Shown here piece by piece: positions 6,781 through 10,760 of a stretch of 10,760 nt of DNA. The stretch lies in the NCBI GenBank assembly GCA_040757655.1, contig JBFLWV010000040.1, positions 1 through 10,760 on the forward strand, read 5' to 3'. A model generated the notes under the pieces. It was given only the letters and a program-made list of their open reading frames with translations. It had not been told where the DNA came from and ran no database searches. The DNA is from 2-02-FULL-49-11 sp040757655. GTDB lineage: Bacteria; Patescibacteriota; Patescibacteriia; 2-02-FULL-49-11. The number at the start of each line of letters is the position of its first letter. Positions within the stretch are counted from its first letter, which is position 1. Position numbers and translations under genes: made by a program.

Positions 6781-6788
6781 AGGAAGGA
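6781..6788 (+). promoter_or_regulatory. Strong ribosome binding site of rny
   Basis: AGGAAGGA lies 6 nt before the rny ATG. It is the clearest Shine-Dalgarno in the window and fixes the start at 6795. The other complete genes have weak or no such site. Confidence 0.75.
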
Positions 6789-6794
6789 TTTCTT

Positions 6795-8309
6795 ATGGAT
6801 TTTTTAATTCTCCTGATTGTTGCCGGAGTGAGCGGCACGGTAGGCTTTGTGCTGCGGAAATATGTGGCACAACAAGCAGCGGCTTCCGTAGAGGCAAAGA
6901 CCAAACGGCTCATCGAAGAGTCGCGCACCAAACAAAAAGAGATACTCATTGAAGCGAAAGACAAAGCGCTCGCCATTATTGATGAGGCAAAAAAAGAAAA
7001 GGAAACATACCTGCATGAACTCCACAATCAGCAAAAACGACTAGAAAAGCGGGAAGAGCTTTTTGATAAGAAATTGCTCGAATTTGAAGATAAACAGCAG
7101 CAGCTCACTGATGCGCGCAAAAAGGTAGACCAAGTGAAAGAAGAGCTCGGCCGCCTGCGCGAAGAAACGCTGAAAAAACTGGAGATTGTCGCAGGCCTTA
7201 CCCGCGAAGAAGCGAAACGCGTCCTTTTAGACAATACGGAGAATTCAGTGAAAGAGGAACTCCTCTCCCGCGTGAGGAAACTCGAACGGGAAGCGTCGGA
7301 AGAATGGGAACGCCAGGCGCGGCATTATATCAGCATCGCAATGGAGCGGTGCGCTTCATCCCATGCGGTCGAGACGACGACTACCGTGATCTCCATTCCT
7401 TCTGATGATTTGAAGGGAAGAATTATCGGGCGTGAGGGACGCAATATTAAAGCATTTGAACAGCTGACCGGCGTGGAAATTGTGGTTGATGAAACGCCAC
7501 AAACCATTGTCATCTCGGGTTTTTCCATGCTCCGAAGGCAGATTGCAAAAATTGCGCTTGAGAAACTCATTCTGGACGGCCGCATCCACCCTGGCCGTAT
7601 TGAAGAAGCAATTGAGCAGGCGAAAAAGGAACTCGCGATAGAAATCAAAAAAGCAGGAGAAGACGCGGCGTACGAAGTGGGAGTTGCGGGTTTGGATCCC
7701 AAGCTCCTCCAGATCCTCGGGCGCCTTAAATACCGTACGAGCTATGGTCACAATGTCCTTTCTCACTCAGTAGAGGTAGGGCTTCTTTCAGGGTTGCTCG
7801 CTGAAGAACTTGGCGCGAATGTGTCGGTCGCTAAAAAAGGAGGGCTCCTGCACGATATTGGAAAGGCAGTGGATCATGAAGTACAAGGTGGTCATCCTGA
7901 GATCGGCCGGGATATCATGAAGAAGTTCGGGCTTCCTGAGGAAGTGTCTTACATCGCGGTTGCGCATCATGAAGACAACCCTTCTACCTTGGAAGGTATC
8001 ATTGTGAAGGTTGCAGACGCTATTTCTGGGGCGCGGCCGGGCGCCCGGAAGGACACCTATGAACAGTATGTGCAGCGGCTTGAGGAGTTGGAGAAACTCG
8101 CGGCGTCATTTGACGGCGTTGAAAAGGCTTATGCCATTCAAGCGGGAAGGGAAATACGCGTATTCGTCAACCCTGACCACATTGATGACTGGGCTGCGCA
8201 GAAATTGGCGCGTGATGTTGCGAATAAGATTGAGACGGAACTCAAGTATCCAGGCGAGATTCGCGTCACACTCATTCGAGAACGGCGCGTGATAGAGTAC
8301 GCTCGATAG
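6795..8309 (+). CDS. rny: Ribonuclease Y
   Basis: RNase Y is the membrane-anchored endoribonuclease that starts mRNA decay in bacteria lacking RNase E. The 504-aa protein has the full domain order. A single N-terminal transmembrane segment (about residues 2-20) comes first, then a long charged coiled coil (about 25-190). The KH RNA-binding domain has GRIIGREGRNI (208-218). The HD domain carries the metal-binding pair His353-Asp354 in GGLLHDIGKAVDHE, plus VAHHEDNP and VADAISGARPGARKD. A C-terminal RNase Y domain ends in GEIRVTLIRERRVIEYAR. Length is close to the usual 510-520 aa. A good ribosome binding site supports the start. gnd follows after 12 nt, so the two genes are probably co-transcribed. 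Confidence 0.98.
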   Translation: MDFLILLIVAGVSGTVGFVLRKYVAQQAAASVEAKTKRLIEESRTKQKEILIEAKDKALAIIDEAKKEKETYLHELHNQQKRLEKREELFDKKLLEFEDKQQQLTDARKKVDQVKEELGRLREETLKKLEIVAGLTREEAKRVLLDNTENSVKEELLSRVRKLEREASEEWERQARHYISIAMERCASSHAVETTTTVISIPSDDLKGRIIGREGRNIKAFEQLTGVEIVVDETPQTIVISGFSMLRRQIAKIALEKLILDGRIHPGRIEEAIEQAKKELAIEIKKAGEDAAYEVGVAGLDPKLLQILGRLKYRTSYGHNVLSHSVEVGLLSGLLAEELGANVSVAKKGGLLHDIGKAVDHEVQGGHPEIGRDIMKKFGLPEEVSYIAVAHHEDNPSTLEGIIVKVADAISGARPGARKDTYEQYVQRLEELEKLAASFDGVEKAYAIQAGREIRVFVNPDHIDDWAAQKLARDVANKIETELKYPGEIRVTLIRERRVIEYAR

Positions 8310-8321
8310 TAGCCTTCGCAT

Positions 8322-9272
8322 ATGATCATAGGCTTCATCGGTTTAGGACGCATGGGAAACGCAATGGCACGGCGGTTATTGAGACATGGCGTGGGTGTCA
8401 TTGCCTATAATCGTTCATCTGATCCGTACCCTTCTCTCAAACAGGCAGGCGCGGTGATTGTGCAATCTGCGCGCGAGGTCGCCTCCTCCCTCAAGGGGAG
8501 AAAAATCATTTGGCTGATGGTCCCGCAAGGGAAGCCAGTTGATGAGTTAATCAGTGAAATGGTAGGGGCGTATAGCAATACGCCCTTATCAGCGTTAACG
8601 CGGGGAGATATTATTATTGACGGAGGAAATTCGAATTATCTTGATTCACGACGGCGGGCAAGGGGCTTGAAGCGCAAAGGTATTTATTTTCTTGATATTG
8701 GTACGAGCGGTGGAATCACGGGAGAAAAAGATGGATGGTGCTTCATGGTGGGAGGAGAAAAGAAAGCTTATAGAGTCATCGAACCAATGTTAAAAATTAT
8801 GTCACATCCTCGCGGGGGATATCTCTATTGTGGTCCAACGGGCGCCGGACATTTGGTAAAGACCGTGCACAATGGCATCGAGGTTGGGATGATGGAGGCG
8901 ATTGCCGAGGGTCTGGCGGTGTTACAGACGTCACGTTTCAAATTACGCCTTGCTGATATTGCGGACGTGTGGACGAAAAAGAGCATTATTGATTCACGAC
9001 TCATCGCATGGGCGCGGGACGCATTGAGGAATCCACAATTTACACGGGTCGCGCCGTATGTCGAAGGAGGCACAACGGGGAAGTGGACTGTTGAGGAGGC
9101 GAATCGCCGTGGGGTGCATGTGCCAGCCATTATTGCCTCACTTAGAGAGCGTGTGCGTTCACGGAAAGGGAAAGGTTCATTTGCCCATAAGGTCGTTGCG
9201 GCGCTGCGGCAGGAATTTGGGGGACACAGTGTAAAAATCCTAAATTCTCGTATCGGAATTTCAAAGCGTTGA
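8322..9272 (+). CDS. gnd: 6-phosphogluconate dehydrogenase, decarboxylating, short form
   Basis: This enzyme oxidises and decarboxylates 6-phosphogluconate to ribulose 5-phosphate in the pentose phosphate pathway, yielding NAD(P)H. At 316 aa it belongs to the short class (about 300 aa, GntZ/YqeC-like) rather than the 470-aa E. coli class. The Rossmann motif GLGRMG (7-12) is intact. IDGGNSNY (99-106), GTSGG (127-131) and GHLVKTVHNGIE with catalytic Lys180 and Asn184 mark the substrate site. Arg31 after the second strand could favour NADP+, but the cofactor is not settled. It lies 12 nt after rny with no clear Shine-Dalgarno, suggesting translational coupling or simple read-through. The stop codon sits inside a perfect hairpin, and the last residues (RIGISKR) are encoded by it. 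The family assignment is firm. Confidence 0.95.
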   Translation: MIIGFIGLGRMGNAMARRLLRHGVGVIAYNRSSDPYPSLKQAGAVIVQSAREVASSLKGRKIIWLMVPQGKPVDELISEMVGAYSNTPLSALTRGDIIIDGGNSNYLDSRRRARGLKRKGIYFLDIGTSGGITGEKDGWCFMVGGEKKAYRVIEPMLKIMSHPRGGYLYCGPTGAGHLVKTVHNGIEVGMMEAIAEGLAVLQTSRFKLRLADIADVWTKKSIIDSRLIAWARDALRNPQFTRVAPYVEGGTTGKWTVEEANRRGVHVPAIIASLRERVRSRKGKGSFAHKVVAALRQEFGGHSVKILNSRIGISKR

Positions 9273-9280
9273 AATTCCGA
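9253..9280 (+). repeat. Perfect 10-bp hairpin spanning the gnd stop codon
   Basis: TCGGAATTTC (9253-9262) pairs perfectly with GAAATTCCGA (9271-9280) around an 8-nt loop. The gnd TGA is at 9270-9272, at the loop/stem border. There is no U-tract, so it could be a weak terminator, a 3'-end protecting structure, or part of an inserted repeat. Confidence 0.65.
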
Positions 9281-9342
9281 CAGACACTTTACCCTTCAGG
9301 TAAGTGCTGGACTGTGTTAGGCTTCGCAGGAGATACGACCCC

Positions 9343-9394
9343 GCACGTAAGCGCAGCTTTCGTGCTGCCCGGAGGGAGTGAGCGCCCGAAGGGC
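9343..9394. repeat. Two small GC-rich hairpins between gnd and the kinase-like gene
   Basis: The first hairpin pairs GCACG (9343-9347) and AAGC (9349-9352) with GCTT (9356-9359) and CGTGC (9361-9365). The second pairs GCCC (9384-9387) with GGGC (9391-9394) around GAA. Purine-rich CCCGGAGGGAGTGAGC lies between them. The arrangement looks like a dispersed repetitive extragenic element. Neither stem has a following U-tract. Confidence 0.5.
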
Positions 9395-9432
9395 CTTGTA
9401 TATCTAACTGGGAAACCCTAAATCAAACAAGC

Positions 9433-9522
9433 ACCAAATTTAGATATTCGAAAATCAAAACGTTTTGCACTTCGGTCATTGGATTGTGAATTTGTTTCGG
9501 ATTTAGAGTTTCGTGTTTCGAA
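9433..9522. repeat. Facing heptamer tracts before the kinase-like gene
   Basis: The left tract 9433-9460 consists of ACCAAAT, TTAGATA, TTCGAAA and ATCAAAA. The right tract 9495-9522 consists of TTTCGGA, TTTAGAG, TTTCGTG and TTTCGAA. Each is four 7-nt units, and they are A-rich on the left and T-rich on the right, i.e. in inverted orientation. The spacer is 34 nt, with CAAAACGTTTTG (9456-9467) forming a perfect palindrome at the left junction. The right tract ends 3 nt before the ATG at 9526. The layout parallels 378-529 before infB. Confidence 0.65.
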
Positions 9523-9525
9523 TTT

Positions 9526-10461
9526 ATGTTCTACTATCTCGGTATCGATGGCGGAGGGAGCAGCACTACTTCGGCCATTGCGGACGAAAAAGGAAACGTA
9601 GTGGGAACGGGGGAAGCCGGTCCTTCTTTGTATAAAGTCGTGGGGATGAAAGTGGCGATGGGGAATATTCAGAAAGCCATTTGTGATGCGGAGAGAACCT
9701 CGCGTCGTCATATTTCATCTTACACCTCTGCGGTATTTGGACTTTCAGGGGTTGATTCAATGCAGGATTGGCAGGTGCTCTCCCGGGAAATATTTAGACA
9801 TTTTAAGAAGAAGACAGGTGATCGTTTTCGCGTAGTGAATGATGTCGTGATTGCGCTTGCCGCCGGCACTGATGAACCATTTGGCGCCGCCGTGATCGCA
9901 GGCACGGGATCAAACGCTTATGCAGCAGGGCCAAAAGGGGAAGCGTACGCAGGAGGATTAGGATCGCTCCTTTCCGATGAAGGGAGCGCTTATGCGATAG
10001 GGGTGGATACGCTGCGCGCTGCAGTGAAAAGTTTTGATGGGAGGGGAAGGCGAACGCTTCTTGAATCATTGGTGCGCAGACGAATGGGAGTGAGACATAT
10101 GCGTCATGCGGTTGATGTGGTATATTCACCATCATTCGATAAAACTATGGTTGCGGGGATTGCACCTCTTTGCGTGCGCGCTGCGCAGCGCGGGGATGCA
10201 GTTGCACGCGGCATCATCACCCACGCTGCTTCTGAGTTAAGCTTGATGGCTTGCGCGGTTATTCGGAAGGTAGGTCTCGCTTCGCGCGTGTTTGATCTGG
10301 TTCTTTGGGGAGGAGTGTTTGGGGCAGGCAATATGCTCCTGCGTTCATTTAATAAGTCAGTACTCCTTATTGCGCCTCACGCGCGTATCAAACTCCTCCA
10401 CCAGTCTCCTTGTCGAGGAGCCTTGCGGATCGCACGGGAAGAATTGTCTATAAGAGAATGA
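9526..10461 (+). CDS. BadF/BadG/BcrA/BcrD-type ATPase, N-acetylglucosamine-kinase-like
   Basis: The 311-aa protein has the actin-like (ASKHA) ATPase fold of the BadF/BcrA group, which includes N-acetylglucosamine kinases. The phosphate-1 loop is GIDGGGSSTTSAIAD (6-20). VNDVVIALAAGT with Asp106 is the likely catalytic base region. The phosphate-2 loop is VIAGTGSNAYA (123-133). GGLGSLLSDEGSAYAIG (143-159) is highly typical of GlcNAc-kinase-like members, and LVLWGGVFGAG (259-269) fits the adenosine loop. No Cys-rich iron-sulfur motif of the dehydratase-activating members was seen, so sugar kinase is the better reading, probably in amino-sugar use. The substrate is not proven. The start is the ATG at 9526. 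No Shine-Dalgarno is present because the heptamer tract occupies that place. Confidence 0.88.
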   Translation: MFYYLGIDGGGSSTTSAIADEKGNVVGTGEAGPSLYKVVGMKVAMGNIQKAICDAERTSRRHISSYTSAVFGLSGVDSMQDWQVLSREIFRHFKKKTGDRFRVVNDVVIALAAGTDEPFGAAVIAGTGSNAYAAGPKGEAYAGGLGSLLSDEGSAYAIGVDTLRAAVKSFDGRGRRTLLESLVRRRMGVRHMRHAVDVVYSPSFDKTMVAGIAPLCVRAAQRGDAVARGIITHAASELSLMACAVIRKVGLASRVFDLVLWGGVFGAGNMLLRSFNKSVLLIAPHARIKLLHQSPCRGALRIAREELSIRE

Positions 10462-10467
10462 TAGTAA

Positions 10468-10621
10468 CTGCTCACTCGCCATCATCACCACAGCCAAGGG
10501 GCGTCTCTTTTTTTACTGTGGAACTCGGTCCCCGACACTTGTGTGTCGGGGCTACCTCAAACAGTCCTCGCTGCAAAAAGAGCCGCCCCTTGGCCGTTAT
10601 ACCATTTAAGATGGTGAGCAG
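10468..10621. repeat. 154-nt nested palindrome between convergent genes
   Basis: The outermost arms are CTGCTCAC (10468-10475) and GTGAGCAG (10614-10621), followed inward by CATC/GATG. Next come 19-nt arms, 10494-10512 and 10575-10593, complementary except for one position and built on CCAAGGGGCG. ACTGT/ACAGT (10515-10519 and 10561-10565) lies further in. The core is CCCCGACAC-TTGT-GTGTCGGGG (10530-10551). The T-run at 10508-10514 and the A-run at 10575-10579 put U-rich ends on both strands. It lies between two convergent genes and could serve as a two-way terminator, but its size suggests a small inverted-repeat element. Confidence 0.8.
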
Positions 10622-10639
10622 GTATGAATTATAAATTGT

Positions 10640-10760
10640 TCAAGTCCACGAACATAATTGACAGTCAATAAGAGCTTGTTTTGCGTGTGAAAGTTCGACC
10701 GTTTGGGTTAGTTTGGCATCGATAAATTTCATCAGCGCTTCGATTTGTTCCTGTCGTTTC
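10640..10760 (-). CDS. C-terminal fragment of an unidentified protein, cut by the window edge
   Basis: A minus-strand frame enters from the right edge and stops at 10640-10642, giving 39 residues. It starts KRQEQIEALMKFIDAKLTQ and ends ALIDCQLCSWT. The spacing of hydrophobic residues (I, L, F-I, L, V, L) fits an amphipathic helix or coiled coil, which makes chance coding less likely. I do not recognise the family. The helical C-terminus of a restriction specificity subunit is one weak possibility. It is convergent with the kinase-like gene, across the palindrome. Confidence 0.5.
   Translation of the reverse strand, partial: KRQEQIEALMKFIDAKLTQTVELSHAKQALIDCQLCSWT

Noticed and set aside
9301..9400. 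Possible tRNA or small structured RNA from the GC-rich hairpins
   Set aside because: No cloverleaf, no T-loop GGTTCRA motif and no acceptor stem could be built; two small separate hairpins explain the signal.
9418..9711. Minus-strand frame over the start of the BadF-like gene
   Set aside because: Much of its sequence (Phe/Arg/Ser/Lys-rich, of the FRISKF type) is simply the translation of the 7-nt repeats, and the rest is antisense to a solid gene.
10410..10634. Plus-strand 74-codon frame across the end of the BadF-like gene
   Set aside because: It overlaps the gene's end in another frame and then reads through the palindrome, with no homology-like features.

Overview
The window looks like chromosomal DNA of an uncultivated, streamlined bacterium, most likely of the Patescibacteria (candidate phyla radiation). 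This is an inference from compact housekeeping proteins, weak or absent Shine-Dalgarno sequences before most genes, few operons, and hairpin-rich, repeat-rich intergenic DNA. No rRNA or other lineage marker is present, so the assignment is tentative. Codon use and G+C look even across the main genes.

Layout: (1) 1-538 has no convincing gene. It carries a probable promoter and an unusual leader for infB: two facing tracts of 7-nt repeats around a GC-rich hairpin. (2) infB (539-2632, translation initiation factor IF-2) is followed by a terminator, a new promoter and a DHH/DHHA1 phosphoesterase of the NrnA type (2870-3853). The rbfA gene often found between such genes is absent. (3) 3854-5731 is an island in which a class II Fic enzyme (4166-5233) is the only minus-strand gene among the complete genes. 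It has its own terminator and is bracketed by two direct copies of a 38-nt palindromic repeat. (4) clpP (5732-6331) has its own promoter. (5) A structured gene-free stretch (6332-6794) leads to rny (RNase Y) and, 12 nt later, gnd (6-phosphogluconate dehydrogenase), which are probably co-transcribed. (6) A second pair of facing heptamer tracts precedes a BadF/N-acetylglucosamine-kinase-like ATPase (9526-10461). (7) A nested palindrome of about 154 nt separates that gene from a convergent, truncated minus-strand gene at the right edge.

The conserved genes cover translation initiation (IF-2), RNA and nucleotide turnover (NrnA-like protein, RNase Y), protein turnover (ClpP) and sugar or cofactor metabolism (Gnd, sugar-kinase-like ATPase). 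The most unusual content is intergenic. The same architecture, facing 4 x 7-nt tracts ending next to a start codon without a Shine-Dalgarno, occurs before two unrelated genes, and the Fic gene sits in what may be a repeat-bounded cassette. No CRISPR array, tRNA, rRNA or transposase gene was recognised.
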